Shown here: positions 25,948-35,006 of the stretch, in pieces
How positions within the stretch are numbered: the stretch's first letter is position 1
Layout of the letters: every line of letters begins with the position of its first letter
Assembly: GCF_001999465.1 (NCBI RefSeq)
Contig: NZ_MQMF01000001.1
Span: forward strand, 1,302,001 to 1,366,000
Origin: Fictibacillus arsenicus
GTDB taxonomy: Bacteria > Bacillota > Bacilli > Bacillales > Fictibacillaceae
Direction: 5' to 3'
DNA: 64,000 nt
Notes under the pieces: model-generated
The model's input: only the letters and a program-made list of their open reading frames with translations
The model's database searches: none
Told to the model about the DNA's origin: nothing
Translations under genes and position numbers: made by a program

Positions 25948-26646
25948 ATGTTTAATTTTTATTTTGGTGTAGGTTTTGCACTTGTGAATTTTGTGCTTTT
26001 CTTACTGTGCTATAAGTGGTTTGGGAAAGCAGGTTTATTTGCTTGGATCGCTGCCGCAACCATCTTAGCTAACTTACAGGTGGTAAAAACGATCGAGATG
26101 TTCGGTCTTGTTATGACACTCGGTAATGTGATTTATGGCACGATCTATTTAGCAACGGATTTGCTAAACGAAAAATACGGAGAAAAAGAAGCTAAGAAAG
26201 CAGTTTGGTTTGGATTCTTCACACTTGTTATGACCACAATCATCATGCAGCTCGTTCTAATATTCGAACCGCATGAAAGTGACTTTGCCCAGCCGCATCT
26301 TGAAGCTCTTTTTGGACTAATGCCGCGTCTAGCGCTCGGAAGCTTAACAGCTTATCTTATCAGCCAATACCTTGATGTTAAGCTATTCGCTAAATTAAGA
26401 GAGAAGTTTTCTCGTCCAGACCAGCTTTGGATTCGTAACAACGGCAGCACGATGGTGAGCCAGCTGATCGACACATTCATCTTTTGTATGATTGCATTTG
26501 CTGGAGTCTTTTCTTGGGATGTATGGCTTCAAATCTTCTTCACAACGTATGTGATTAAGTTTGTTGTATCAGCAGCATCTACACCATTTATTTATATAGC
26601 AAGAGGCTTCAAACACACGGAAGAAACTCTAAAACCAGGCATTTAA
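25948..26646 (+). CDS. Queuosine precursor transporter (YhhQ/VUT family)
   Basis: 232-residue membrane protein of the VUT/DUF165 family with about six helices. Family features include LANLQVVKTIEMFGLVMTLGNVIYGTIYLATDLLNEKYG and the later SQLIDTFIFCMIAFAGV. Members import queuosine precursors (preQ0/preQ1 or queuine). The preQ1-I riboswitch directly upstream, overlapping its ribosome binding site, supports this. Monocistronic, with a terminator immediately after the stop codon. Confidence 0.9.
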   Translation: MFNFYFGVGFALVNFVLFLLCYKWFGKAGLFAWIAAATILANLQVVKTIEMFGLVMTLGNVIYGTIYLATDLLNEKYGEKEAKKAVWFGFFTLVMTTIIMQLVLIFEPHESDFAQPHLEALFGLMPRLALGSLTAYLISQYLDVKLFAKLREKFSRPDQLWIRNNGSTMVSQLIDTFIFCMIAFAGVFSWDVWLQIFFTTYVIKFVVSAASTPFIYIARGFKHTEETLKPGI

Positions 26647-26661
26647 TGGCCTGGTTTTTTC
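26632..26661. terminator. Terminator overlapping the transporter stop codon
   Basis: AAACCAGGC and GCCTGGTTTTTT arms around TTTAATG; the last codons of the transporter form the left arm. The HD-domain gene ends at the right edge, and the weak A tract on the left may also serve it. Confidence 0.88.
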
Positions 26662-27626
26662 TATATCACTTTTATATAACTTCCTTTTAGTGCTCTTTCT
26701 TTCGCTCTTTCATTCATCTCTTTTACTGCATAAGAGATTTCGGATGCTGCTGCAATACTATGATTGTCAATCACCGTTGGATCTATCAAACGAGGTTTTC
26801 CTTTTAAATGAATTTCATATTCTTTTTCATCTTCTTTAAGATTTACAGGCTTAATGATTTCCTCATACCGTTTAATCAATTCATATTTCCCAGATTGCCT
26901 GATTTTTTCTAGCATTTCTTCATCTGTCAGCAAAAAATCATCTTTAGTAATCACTTTAGCCTGCAAAGCCTCCTGCAGTAACTTAATCAATTTATCATAG
27001 CCATATACATTGAGAGGACTCATGAAAAAGTCCTGAACTTCTTTGTAATATGCCTGAACAAACCATTCAGCGTGGTAAATACCTTTTATGCAGATCAAGC
27101 TGTCGTTCACACAAAGACTCGGCAAAAAAGTTTCGATTTCATTCTTCGTTATGTAGTTGTATCGATATAAATCTCTTAGTGTATAATCGATTCGATCTGC
27201 ACACAGAAGAGGAAGTGGCTGTTCTAGAAGCGGGAATTCTCCCATTATGATCACATCCATTAAATAGCCATGTTTTTTCAAGATCTGCGGCACATCAGAC
27301 TGCAAAAGTGTGTCGTCAAAGATTTCCTCATGAAAATTCTCAGCCTCATTTTCTAAAACAAAGTCGATGACATGAGAAAACGCTGTATGTGATACATCAT
27401 GCAGCAATCCAGCGATCTGTTCCTCGATCGATCCACCCAGCCTGCGAATTAAAAGCATAACTCCAATCGAATGTTCATATCGAGTTACGTTCCATTTTGG
27501 GTTTACTAAATAAGAAGCTCCGCCTTGATGAATACCTTTTAACTTTTGAATAGGCTTGGATTGAATAAGGTCTTGCAGCACAGCTTCAACTTCATATTCA
27601 CCGTAAATTTCATCTTTTACAAGCAT
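26661..27626 (-). CDS. HD-domain metal-dependent phosphohydrolase
   Basis: 321 residues. The HD motif is seen as RYEHSIGV (His), then GLLHDVSHTAFSHVIDF (His-Asp), then CADRIDYTLRDLYRY, in the spacing of dGTPase-like/YdhJ-type HD proteins. Probably a cytosolic nucleotide or phosphate-ester hydrolase; substrate not deducible. AAGGGGGT precedes the ATG. Single gene between convergent and divergent neighbours. Confidence 0.8.
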   Translation of the reverse strand: MLVKDEIYGEYEVEAVLQDLIQSKPIQKLKGIHQGGASYLVNPKWNVTRYEHSIGVMLLIRRLGGSIEEQIAGLLHDVSHTAFSHVIDFVLENEAENFHEEIFDDTLLQSDVPQILKKHGYLMDVIIMGEFPLLEQPLPLLCADRIDYTLRDLYRYNYITKNEIETFLPSLCVNDSLICIKGIYHAEWFVQAYYKEVQDFFMSPLNVYGYDKLIKLLQEALQAKVITKDDFLLTDEEMLEKIRQSGKYELIKRYEEIIKPVNLKEDEKEYEIHLKGKPRLIDPTVIDNHSIAAASEISYAVKEMNERAKERALKGSYIKVI

Positions 27627-27866
27627 TATTTTTACCCCCTTATGTCTTTGTCATCTTAACATAAATGAAACGTCATTCACCCCCACTTTACAAAAGTAAG
27701 TTTTGTTAAGATTCCTGTTCTATAAGGCCTCTTTTTCTTTAGAATTGTAGGGAATATCTGACCATTCTTTTCCAAAATACCTTTGTTAGCATAAGTCTTG
27801 TGAGTCCTGCTTGTTTGCATGAGGCAGGCAGGATACACACACAACCAGTGCAAAGGGGATGGAAAG

Positions 27867-28697
27867 ATGAACGTAAAGAAAATGACAGCAGCTTCACTTC
27901 TTTCGATGGGACTTATCAGTTCATTATTCACTACTGCAACATTTGCTTATGAAGCATCCGATCAAGTTGAAACGGTTGCTCACCGCGGTGCGGCAGGATA
28001 TGCACCAGAAAATACGATGGCCGCTTTTCAAAAAGGTGTTGATATGAAAGCTGATTATATCGAGATTGATGTTCAGCAAACAAAAGATGGGGAGCTTGTC
28101 GTCATCCATGATGTGACACTAGACCGTACAACAAATGGCACTGGATATGTAAAAGATCATACGCTCGAAGAAATTCGCCAGCTAGATGCAGGAAGTTATT
28201 TCGGACCAGAATTTGCTGGTGAAAAAGTTCCTACATTTGAGGAAGTACTTGATGAATTTCGAGGTAAGACAGGTATTCTTATTGAATTAAAAGCTACTTA
28301 TTACTATCCTGGGATCGAACAAAAAGTGGCTGAAGCATTAAAAGAACGCAACATGCATCTTCCTAACAATGAGAAAATTATCGTTCAGTCATTCGAATTT
28401 GAATCTATGAAAAAGATGGACGAGATTTTGCCAACCGTTCCTGTTGGTTTGCTTACAGGTCGCGCAACTGATTTAAGCGAAGAAAAACTGAATGAATTCG
28501 CAACCTATGCAGAGTATGTGAATCCAAGCAAATCCCTCGTTAACTCCTCTCTTGTAAATGAAGTTCATGAACGTGACATGGGTATCATGGCTTGGACTGT
28601 ACGTAAAAAAGAAGAAGTTCAGCCGCTGCTCGATGCCGGTGTCGATGGTATTATTACAGATTATCCTGATTATCCTCCAGCACATAAGGTTGAATAA
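27867..28697 (+). CDS. Secreted glycerophosphodiester phosphodiesterase
   Basis: 276 residues. A signal peptide (MNVKKMTAASLLSMGLISSLFTTATFA) is followed by a complete GDPD TIM-barrel: VAHRGAAGYAPENTMAAF (catalytic His-Arg), EIDVQQTKDGELVVIHD (metal ligands and second His), TGILIELKA, and DGIITDYPD at the end. Hydrolyses glycerophosphodiesters outside the cell to glycerol-3-phosphate. GlpQ-like by family, but the exact paralogue is uncertain. ATG chosen behind AAAGGGGATGG. I saw no clear Pho box upstream. Confidence 0.9.
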   Translation: MNVKKMTAASLLSMGLISSLFTTATFAYEASDQVETVAHRGAAGYAPENTMAAFQKGVDMKADYIEIDVQQTKDGELVVIHDVTLDRTTNGTGYVKDHTLEEIRQLDAGSYFGPEFAGEKVPTFEEVLDEFRGKTGILIELKATYYYPGIEQKVAEALKERNMHLPNNEKIIVQSFEFESMKKMDEILPTVPVGLLTGRATDLSEEKLNEFATYAEYVNPSKSLVNSSLVNEVHERDMGIMAWTVRKKEEVQPLLDAGVDGIITDYPDYPPAHKVE

Positions 28698-28699
28698 AG

Positions 28700-28741
28700 A
28701 AAAAGTGTTGAGGCGTTAGAAGCGCTTCAACACTTTTTTGT
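28700..28741. terminator. Bidirectional terminator, GDPD and 28743 gene
   Basis: AAAAGTGTTGAGGCG and the matching CGCTTCAACACTTTT arms with A and T tracts on either side. Confidence 0.88.
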
Positions 28742-28742
28742 T

Positions 28743-29243
28743 TTAATTGTATTGCTTTATGATCTCATCGAGTTTCTGAGATTTTTCACTAAGTTTGTTA
28801 TTTATCTTTTCGTTGATGCTCAGCCATTGAGTCATTTTTTCTTTTGCGAGTTTTTCATCATCAGCTCGCATGGCATCATGCATCGATTTTTTCGTTTTAT
28901 GCGCTTCTTGCTTTAAAGCTTTCAAGTCTTCATGAATCTGCTTCATATCCTGCCAAATTGCCTTTTTCCCGCTTCTAGTATCTTTCTTTCCACCTTCAGC
29001 AGCTTTTACGTGAAGGCTGAACAGCTGATCCTTCTTTTGTACAATCTCTTTTTTTATTTCAAGACGTTCTATTTTTAGCTCATTGGCCTTATGTACTTCG
29101 GCTTCTAAGTTTTTCATGTGTCTGAAATGATGTTCTCTTTTCTCTTTTACAACCTGAACGTTATCCGCTTGTTGTGCAAAAACCGTTACAGATCCACTGG
29201 ATAATAAAGCAAAAGCTAATGCTGCTGGTATGATTTTTTTCAT
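28743..29243 (-). CDS. Unrecognised secreted helical protein
   Basis: 166 residues. Signal peptide MKKIIPAALAFALLSSGSVTVFA, then an almost fully charged, Lys/Glu-rich helical region likely to form coiled coils. No family recognised. The pattern is loosely like Spy/CpxP-type periplasmic chaperones, but the LTxxQ motif is absent. AGGAG precedes the ATG. Single gene. Confidence 0.7.
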   Translation of the reverse strand: MKKIIPAALAFALLSSGSVTVFAQQADNVQVVKEKREHHFRHMKNLEAEVHKANELKIERLEIKKEIVQKKDQLFSLHVKAAEGGKKDTRSGKKAIWQDMKQIHEDLKALKQEAHKTKKSMHDAMRADDEKLAKEKMTQWLSINEKINNKLSEKSQKLDEIIKQYN

Positions 29244-29329
29244 CTATATCACTCCTTAACTGTTATACTTGTATCATTTGTTAAAGAAGTGAATTTCTTG
29301 CGTTCACATGTATATAAATTCTTTGACAT

Positions 29330-29839
29330 TCATTTAAGCTTTTTTAATACCCGGTTCACCGTTTCTCTTCTCAAACCAACAAACTGGCCGATTTCCTCCT
29401 GTGTAAGAACCTTTTCAACAGGCACTTCAGGAAAATAACTCGCAAACCACTTTTGAAGCTTTGCGACCTTTCCTTCCGGAGTTAATGTCGACATCTGATT
29501 GATCCTTTGCTGCATCATTCTTAATTTTGTTTCTAAAAGATGCGCTACTTCTTTAAAGACCTTAGGATCTTCCTCTAGTGACCTGTACCATTGTTCCGAA
29601 TCAATTCTTGTGACCTCTGAAGGTAAAAGAGCAATCGCCGAGCCGTTGTATTCTTTATGGCTTGTTAGTGAATGATGCGGAATCATCTCACCTGGAACGA
29701 TCAAATTTAATAATAACTGGCTTCCATCCTCATGTACTCTGACTATTTTTAATAATCCTTTATCAAGTTTGAATAAAGGCCCTTCTTCCCCTTGCCTAAA
29801 TAAAGTTTCTCCCTTTGCTATAAACATGAAGAACTTCAT
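29330..29839 (-). CDS. Crp/Fnr-family transcription regulator
   Basis: 169 residues, short for the family (usually 220-230). A reduced cNMP-binding jelly roll (FRQGEEGPLFKLDKGLLKIVRVHEDGSQLLL) is followed by a C-terminal helix-turn-helix with VLTQEEIGQFVGLRRETVNRVLKKL. No Fnr-type cysteine cluster, so not an iron-sulfur oxygen sensor. The ATG at 29839 abuts a GGGGG run; an ATG at 29827 has better spacing and may be the true start. Divergent from the AEC permease, which it may regulate. Confidence 0.82.
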   Translation of the reverse strand: MKFFMFIAKGETLFRQGEEGPLFKLDKGLLKIVRVHEDGSQLLLNLIVPGEMIPHHSLTSHKEYNGSAIALLPSEVTRIDSEQWYRSLEEDPKVFKEVAHLLETKLRMMQQRINQMSTLTPEGKVAKLQKWFASYFPEVPVEKVLTQEEIGQFVGLRRETVNRVLKKLK

Positions 29840-29911
29840 CCCCCTTTCCCGTCAATCGTGTTCACCCATTTCAGCCCATGCCCATACTCTTTTATATGGG
29901 GAGGAAACAAA

Positions 29912-30856
29912 ATGAACCAGTTCGCTTATTTCATACAGGAATTAACACTATTGTACAGCATTGCCCTAATAGGTTACATGCTTCGAAAAAAAGAAATATT
30001 ACCCGAGGGCAGTGAAAAAGTTTTAACGGCTGTTATATTAAACGTCACTCTGCCTGCGCTTATTTTATATGGGATGGATGTCGAGTTTTCAGTTGAAAAT
30101 TTAATTCAGTTCGGCTGGCTCTCTTTTATATCAGCATTTGTTCTCATCGTTTCATCTATAATCTCCTCTTTTACCGTTAAAAAATTAAAACCAAATACTC
30201 AAAAGAAAAATGCCTTAGAAGGCATCATGATCTTTGGCAATCAAGGCTTTCTTGGCATCGCAGTCTGCTTTTTATTGTTTGGAAAAGAAGGAGTTTTCTA
30301 TGGCACTCTATTTAACTTCGTTTATTTATTATATATCTGGACATATGCGATCTACCTTTTTGCAAGGAATGCAGAAAGCGTCCAATGGCAAAAAGTTTTC
30401 TTGAATTCCGGTGTTATTGCTACCTTAGCCGGTCTATTATTGATGATTCTGCCCGGAACTCTTCCTGTTGTTATTTCTAATACGCTAGAACTGACAGGTA
30501 AACCTACTGTGCCGCTTTCCATGCTGTTGATCGGTTCTTTATTAGGCGGGATGCCTTTTGCCGATTTAAAGCTTTTATTGAAAAACAAAGTTCTTTGGCT
30601 TGCCTCATTCTACAAATTAATCCTATTTCCGCTTTTATTGCTGCCGTTCTTACTATTTTCATTGCCGTTTCAGCTTTTCGCGGTCGCCTTCTTAGTAGCC
30701 GGGATGCCCTCTGCTCCTACAATCTCGATGTACGCTCAAGAATATGGAGAAGATGCTTCGTTTGCAGCGGCTGGCGTTGCTTTAAGCACTTTTCTTTCGT
30801 GTATAACCATTCCAGCTTTATATAGTTTACTTCTAATAATCTCGTCCCTTGCCTGA
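29912..30856 (+). CDS. AEC-family permease
   Basis: 314-residue membrane protein with about ten helices in the auxin efflux carrier family: LILYGMDVEFS after NVTLPALI, the central IMIFGNQGFLGIAV, and the C-terminal LVAGMPSAPTISMYAQEYGEDASFAAAGVAL signature. Family members export small organic acids or similar; substrate unknown. ATG behind GGGGAGG. Its 3' end overlaps the convergent DUF523 gene by 24 bp. Confidence 0.87.
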   Translation: MNQFAYFIQELTLLYSIALIGYMLRKKEILPEGSEKVLTAVILNVTLPALILYGMDVEFSVENLIQFGWLSFISAFVLIVSSIISSFTVKKLKPNTQKKNALEGIMIFGNQGFLGIAVCFLLFGKEGVFYGTLFNFVYLLYIWTYAIYLFARNAESVQWQKVFLNSGVIATLAGLLLMILPGTLPVVISNTLELTGKPTVPLSMLLIGSLLGGMPFADLKLLLKNKVLWLASFYKLILFPLLLLPFLLFSLPFQLFAVAFLVAGMPSAPTISMYAQEYGEDASFAAAGVALSTFLSCITIPALYSLLLIISSLA

Positions 30857-31798
30857 ATCAGAGATCTCGAGCAGAATCTCAGGATATGGGGCAAAGAATG
30901 TCTGCTGCAAAACCTCGTGATCGTCAAAACGAATAGCGTGTGACTTTAAGAGTGTCGTAATACTTGAAAACGGCTCCTTCTTGTTGGCGTATTTTTGCAG
31001 AAGCTCTTCAAAAAAAGCCACTTCTCTTACGGTTAATTTGTGTTTAAATCGATGAAATATTTCTTTTGCAACACTGCGGTTTGAATCATTTCGGGCTGCC
31101 CGGTTAAACAATTTGTGCAGTGCTTTTGCATATACTTCAACTGTCTTCTCTTCACCAATCTCATGGACATTTTTTAAAATCCGGTTCATCACCTTTAAAG
31201 TCGGTTTGCTGTATGCCATGAGTAAGTAGTAATTCTTCTTATGAAATTCATTTACGGCATCTAACCCTTTAGGCAGCAACCTGCGAAAAGAGGCTAACGT
31301 AAAAAGTTTCGTATAAAACCGGTCCCGGATCGTAAAGTTATTAAGCCTTCCTTCCTCTTCAACGGCCAGATGTGAAAAGAGTTCCGTGACCTTTCCTCCG
31401 AACAGACCGCTTGCATGACCGATCGCCGGACCTTTTTCAGTTGACGCATACACTTTTACCTCTTTTATTCCGCATGAAGGTGAGCGTGTTTTTAAAATAA
31501 ACCCGTCTGTATCCTTTACGTTCGCTAGATAGTTTTCTGAGAACGAAGTCATTTCTTTTGTTACGTCTCGTTTTGTAGAAGGCTGAAGCAGCAAATGGTC
31601 TTCTCCTTGTTTTACAATTCTGATTGTCTCCCTCGGTGTTCCGAGGCCAATCTCCACTTCCGGACATACTGGGACAAAATCTACGTACTCTATTAATTTT
31701 TTAATCACATCATTATAGATCACATCACCGTTGTAGCGGCACGCGTCAAATTCCAAACACTTGCTGACAACCACTCTAGGTCTTGCATAAGCTTCCAT
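30833..31798 (-). CDS. DUF523-DUF1722 fusion protein
   Basis: 321 residues. N-terminal DUF523 domain (residues 1-150) with conserved cysteines: VVVSKCLEFDACRYNG, FVPVCPEVEIGLGTPRE, LKTRSPSCG. C-terminal DUF1722 domain (YbgA-like; FHKKNYYLLMAYS, LLQKYANKKE). The Cys set suggests metal or cofactor binding. Function of the fusion is not established. GAGGAGC precedes the ATG. Confidence 0.85.
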   Translation of the reverse strand: MEAYARPRVVVSKCLEFDACRYNGDVIYNDVIKKLIEYVDFVPVCPEVEIGLGTPRETIRIVKQGEDHLLLQPSTKRDVTKEMTSFSENYLANVKDTDGFILKTRSPSCGIKEVKVYASTEKGPAIGHASGLFGGKVTELFSHLAVEEEGRLNNFTIRDRFYTKLFTLASFRRLLPKGLDAVNEFHKKNYYLLMAYSKPTLKVMNRILKNVHEIGEEKTVEVYAKALHKLFNRAARNDSNRSVAKEIFHRFKHKLTVREVAFFEELLQKYANKKEPFSSITTLLKSHAIRFDDHEVLQQTFFAPYPEILLEISDSGKGRDY

Positions 31799-31899
31799 CC
31801 ATTCTGCTCCTCATTCATTGTTTCTAACAGTGTCTCCATTTTCAGGTGAAATTTTATCATGATTTCTGTAAAATGTTGGTTAAAGAGAGGAGAGGTTAG

Positions 31900-32367
31900 A
31901 TGGCATATTATGAGGATCTTCGAAAACACGTAGGAAGTGCACCGCTTATTTTACCCGGATCAGTTGTAATCATTGTAAACAAAAACGAAGAAATACTGCT
32001 GCAGCACCGCAGGGATGGGGGCTGGGGACTTCCTGGCGGTTTAATGGAACTAGGTGAAAGTTTTGAAGAAACAGCCATTCGTGAAGTAAAAGAAGAAACA
32101 GGTCTCGAGATTAGCGGCCTAACACAGCAGCACGTATATTCAGGAGCAGACCATTATTTAAAAGTTCCAAATGGTGATGAACTCTATTGCGTAACCGCTG
32201 TCTATACGGCAACAGAAGTAAAAGGCACTATGTTAATAGATGAAGATGAATCTTATGATTTCCGCTACTTTCCTGCAGAACGGCTTCCAGAAGGATTATT
32301 AAAGAGCGATAAACGATACATCAACGATTACCTTGAACAAAAAGAAAAGAACAGTGCATACCGGTAA
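31900..32367 (+). CDS. Nudix hydrolase
   Basis: 155 residues. The Nudix box is complete: GGLMELGESFEETAIREVKEETGLE, matching Gx5Ex7REUxEExGU. Hydrolyses a nucleoside diphosphate linked to another group; substrate unknown. GAGAGGAG precedes the ATG. Its stop codon abuts the stop of the convergent GNAT gene. Confidence 0.88.
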   Translation: MAYYEDLRKHVGSAPLILPGSVVIIVNKNEEILLQHRRDGGWGLPGGLMELGESFEETAIREVKEETGLEISGLTQQHVYSGADHYLKVPNGDELYCVTAVYTATEVKGTMLIDEDESYDFRYFPAERLPEGLLKSDKRYINDYLEQKEKNSAYR

Positions 32368-33240
32368 TTAAGCCGGTGTCTCTGCTCTTTTTTCGTTAAA
32401 CTTAAATTCAACGAAATCACATACAGGTTGATATCCAATATTTTGATAGATTTTATTTGAAGTTGGATTCGCTAAATCCGTAAATAAGGAACAAAATTCA
32501 TATCCTTCTTGTAAAAGGTGTTCACTTAATGCGGCAACACAGGCACTTGCGTAGCCTTTTCCTCTCAGCTCTTTTGGCGTATACACAAGATTTACGGCTA
32601 CTCCTTTAACATTAGGTCTTGTTTTAGAAGCCATACATACGGCTTTCCCACCATCTTCCCAAATAAACAGGAAGCCATCTCTTACTCTGGTATTTGCATA
32701 TTCTACTGCTTCTTCACGCGTCATGAGCTGATTGATTTCACCTGTCATCTCACCGATCCACTGTGGTAAAAACGTTAAGTCACTTTCGGTTGCGAGCCGT
32801 AATTTCCCTGGACGTACCGCAGGCTGTATAACAGACTGCAGCGTATACAAGCGCACATCCATTAGCACTTTTTCTTCCAAATGATGTGCTGCTGTCCAAT
32901 GCTCGGAAAAAGCTTTCCCGACTGTTTTTGGTGCATGTACTTTTTGTATCGCATACTTTTCTTTTATTAAATATTCAGCCAGATGAGGAGCTGCTTCGAT
33001 ACCATCCGCTTCTTCTTTTTCTAAAAGCAAGATGGCATGCGGTGGAATCAGCATGGCAGCGAGCATGATTTTTCCGTCTTTCTTTACTGTCGCTAAGAAT
33101 GGTTTTTCTTTTTCCCACACTCTATCTTTGTTTCGCAGACAATTCCCCAGCATAATCTGTGCTCTGTCTTCCTGATCAAGCAAGAACGTTTCCACTTCAT
33201 CATAAAATGCAGAGATAGATTCATAACGTGTTATTTCCAT
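32368..33240 (-). CDS. GNAT-family acetyltransferase
   Basis: 290 residues. The C-terminal half carries the GNAT acetyl-CoA motif VNLVYTPKELRGKGYASACVAALSEHLLQEG (R/Q-x-x-G-x-G/A as RGKGYA) and LFTDLANPTSNKIYQNIGYQPV. The N-terminal half looks like a degenerate second GNAT fold. Substrate unknown. I chose the ATG at 33240, 8 bases from AGAGAGGG. Confidence 0.85.
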   Translation of the reverse strand: MEITRYESISAFYDEVETFLLDQEDRAQIMLGNCLRNKDRVWEKEKPFLATVKKDGKIMLAAMLIPPHAILLLEKEEADGIEAAPHLAEYLIKEKYAIQKVHAPKTVGKAFSEHWTAAHHLEEKVLMDVRLYTLQSVIQPAVRPGKLRLATESDLTFLPQWIGEMTGEINQLMTREEAVEYANTRVRDGFLFIWEDGGKAVCMASKTRPNVKGVAVNLVYTPKELRGKGYASACVAALSEHLLQEGYEFCSLFTDLANPTSNKIYQNIGYQPVCDFVEFKFNEKRAETPA

Positions 33241-33397
33241 GACCATGACCCTCTCTTTATCGTTAAAGTCTATAATCCTATATATTTCATTCTTTACAAA
33301 TCAATTCCCTCTATTTCATAAAATCTTAAAGTCGTTATTTGATTAAAGGGTATTGATTTCTGTTATACTTACTACAATGTAAAGGAAGGTGAACGGA

Positions 33398-34039
33398 ATG
33401 AGTACACATGTATTTACAAAACGGGAAGAAATAGCGAACGCCATCACGCATGGTATCGGTGTCCTTTTAAGTGTAGCCGTCACTTCCATTCTGCTCGTGT
33501 TTGCAGTCTGGAAAGGGACAGCTGTTCATATTGTAAGTTTTGCCGTATTTGGCGGAACGATGCTGGCGCTTTATACAGCATCCACTCTCGTACACGCTTT
33601 TCCTAAAGGACGGGTAAAAGATATATTTGAGATCATGGACCATGCTGCAATCTACTTGTTCATCGCTGGGACGTATACACCGATCGTACTGATCGTTGTC
33701 GGCGGTGCACTGGGCTGGACATTGTTCGGAGTCGTTTGGGGGCTTGCCGCATTTGGCGTTGTCTTTAAAGTCTTTTTTACAAAGAAGTTTGTTGTATTGT
33801 CCACCCTTGGTTATGTAGCAATGGGCTGGCTGATCACATTTGCGCTTCAAGATATCTCGGCTAACATGCCTCCTGAAGGAATTCAGCTGCTTGTTGCTGG
33901 CGGGATCATCTACACGCTCGGCAGTATCTTTTATGTGTGGCGCAGCTTTCCCTTTCACCACGCGGTTTGGCACCTGTTCGTTTTAGCAGGAAGTGTTTTA
34001 CATTTTCTTATGATGTTTTATGTGCTGCCTCTGTCATAG
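33398..34039 (+). CDS. Hemolysin III / PAQR family membrane protein
   Basis: 213 residues and seven hydrophobic helices. Family motifs: EEIANAITHGIG near the start, STLVHAF, EIMDHAAIYLFIAGTYTP, and FPFHHAVWHLFVLAGSVLHFLMM at the end, with the conserved Ser/His/Asp ligands of the CREST/PAQR superfamily. Same length as Bacillus subtilis YplQ. Physiological role uncertain despite the hemolysin name. The 60-residue membrane gene follows after 21 bp. Confidence 0.87.
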   Translation: MSTHVFTKREEIANAITHGIGVLLSVAVTSILLVFAVWKGTAVHIVSFAVFGGTMLALYTASTLVHAFPKGRVKDIFEIMDHAAIYLFIAGTYTPIVLIVVGGALGWTLFGVVWGLAAFGVVFKVFFTKKFVVLSTLGYVAMGWLITFALQDISANMPPEGIQLLVAGGIIYTLGSIFYVWRSFPFHHAVWHLFVLAGSVLHFLMMFYVLPLS

Positions 34040-34060
34040 AATAGATAAGGGGTGACAAAA

Positions 34061-34243
34061 ATGAAAATCGTGCTGAGGATTGTTTTTGGAATTGCCTTTT
34101 TGCTAGTAGCCTTTTTCGGAATCGGTCCGGTATTGATGGCAGACGGCATGCCAGGTGAACGGACGCTTACGTTGATTGTTGTTTTATTGATATTTGCAGT
34201 GCTGTTTGTGGTATATAGATGGCTGATGAAGAAAAAATTTTAA
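34061..34243 (+). CDS. Small membrane protein, 60 residues
   Basis: Two predicted membrane helices (VLRIVFGIAFLLVAFFGIGPVLMA and TLTLIVVLLIFAVLFVVYRWLM). No family recognised. The ATG at 34061 follows AAGGGGTGAC. Probably cotranscribed with the hemolysin III gene; a terminator follows directly. Confidence 0.7.
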   Translation: MKIVLRIVFGIAFLLVAFFGIGPVLMADGMPGERTLTLIVVLLIFAVLFVVYRWLMKKKF

Positions 34244-34245
34244 GG

Positions 34246-34270
34246 GCAGAGAAGTTCTCTGCTCTTTTTA
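34246..34270 (+). terminator. Terminator after the small membrane protein gene
   Basis: GCAGAGAA and TTCTCTGC arms followed by TCTTTTTATT. Confidence 0.88.
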
Positions 34271-34314
34271 TTAAATGTTAAAATAAGTAAAACGGTTTAA
34301 AGGAGTCCTACACA

Positions 34315-34785
34315 ATGCAAATCGAACACCGCCTTCTTACAATGTGTATGGTACAAGATAGAGACAAAGTTCTTCTGATTAAGCGTCCCAACGAAAGAAG
34401 TTTTCCTGGCTACCTAGCCCCAGGAGGCAAAGTTGATTTCCCTGAAAGTTTAATAGATGGTGCAATTAGAGAGGTAAAAGAAGAAACTGGACTCGATGTC
34501 TCCAATCTCGTTTTTAAAGGAATTGACGAATATGTTAATCCGAAAGAAAACGTACGATACATGGTGTTTAACTATTGGACTGGTACGTTTTCTGGCGAGC
34601 TGCTGGAAGATCCGCCTGAAGGAGAGCTTGTTTGGGTGCCGATTTCTGAAGCTCTTGAACTGCCTATGCAAAACTGGTTTAAAGAACGTTTTCCATTATT
34701 TTTTGAGAGCGGAACATTTGAGATTCAAAGATTGTGGGATGCGGATTTAGACAAACAAGTAGAACTAAAGTTAGTTAAGTTTTAA
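34315..34785 (+). CDS. Nudix hydrolase, 8-oxo-dGTPase-like
   Basis: 156 residues with the box GGKVDFPESLIDGAIREVKEETGLD near residues 37-61. N-terminus HRLLTMCMVQDRDKVLLIKRP resembles the MutT/MutX-like subgroup that hydrolyses oxidised nucleotides; substrate not proven. AAAGGAG precedes the ATG. Followed by repeat array R2. Confidence 0.88.
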   Translation: MQIEHRLLTMCMVQDRDKVLLIKRPNERSFPGYLAPGGKVDFPESLIDGAIREVKEETGLDVSNLVFKGIDEYVNPKENVRYMVFNYWTGTFSGELLEDPPEGELVWVPISEALELPMQNWFKERFPLFFESGTFEIQRLWDADLDKQVELKLVKF

Positions 34786-34816
34786 ACTTACTTTGTCGAA
34801 ATTTTGATAAATATTT

Positions 34817-34921
34817 TTATCTGTGGATATATTTTAGATTACCCTGTATAAAAACCAAATTACTGTGGATAAAAAGTGCATTACCCTGTAATAATCGAAT
34901 ATTTATACTTAAAACCGCTAT
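34817..34921. repeat. 21 bp-period degenerate array R2 (ATTACCCTGTATAAAA type)
   Basis: Five units begin at 34817, 34838, 34859, 34880 and 34901, exactly 21 bp apart. Units 2-4 start ATTAC followed by CCTGTA or TGTGGA and then an A-rich stretch; units 1 and 5 are diverged. The array lies in the spacer between two convergent genes and before the shared terminator at 34964. Confidence 0.7.
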
Positions 34922-34962
34922 CACACAGCCAAATGCCCCTCTCAAGACCCGCTAAAAAGGAA

Positions 34963-34995
34963 AGGATGACTCGATCACGAGTCATCCCTCTTTAT
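34963..34995. terminator. Bidirectional terminator between Nudix and M24 peptidase genes
   Basis: GGATGACTCG and CGAGTCATCC arms around ATCA, with AAAAAGGAAA left and CTCTTTATTT right. Confidence 0.9.
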
Positions 34996-35006
34996 TTCAT
35001 CTATTT

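Noticed and set aside
28743-29243. Spy/CpxP-type periplasmic chaperone
   Set aside because: The protein is secreted, helical and highly charged, but the LTxxQ motif is absent, so the family name is not supported.
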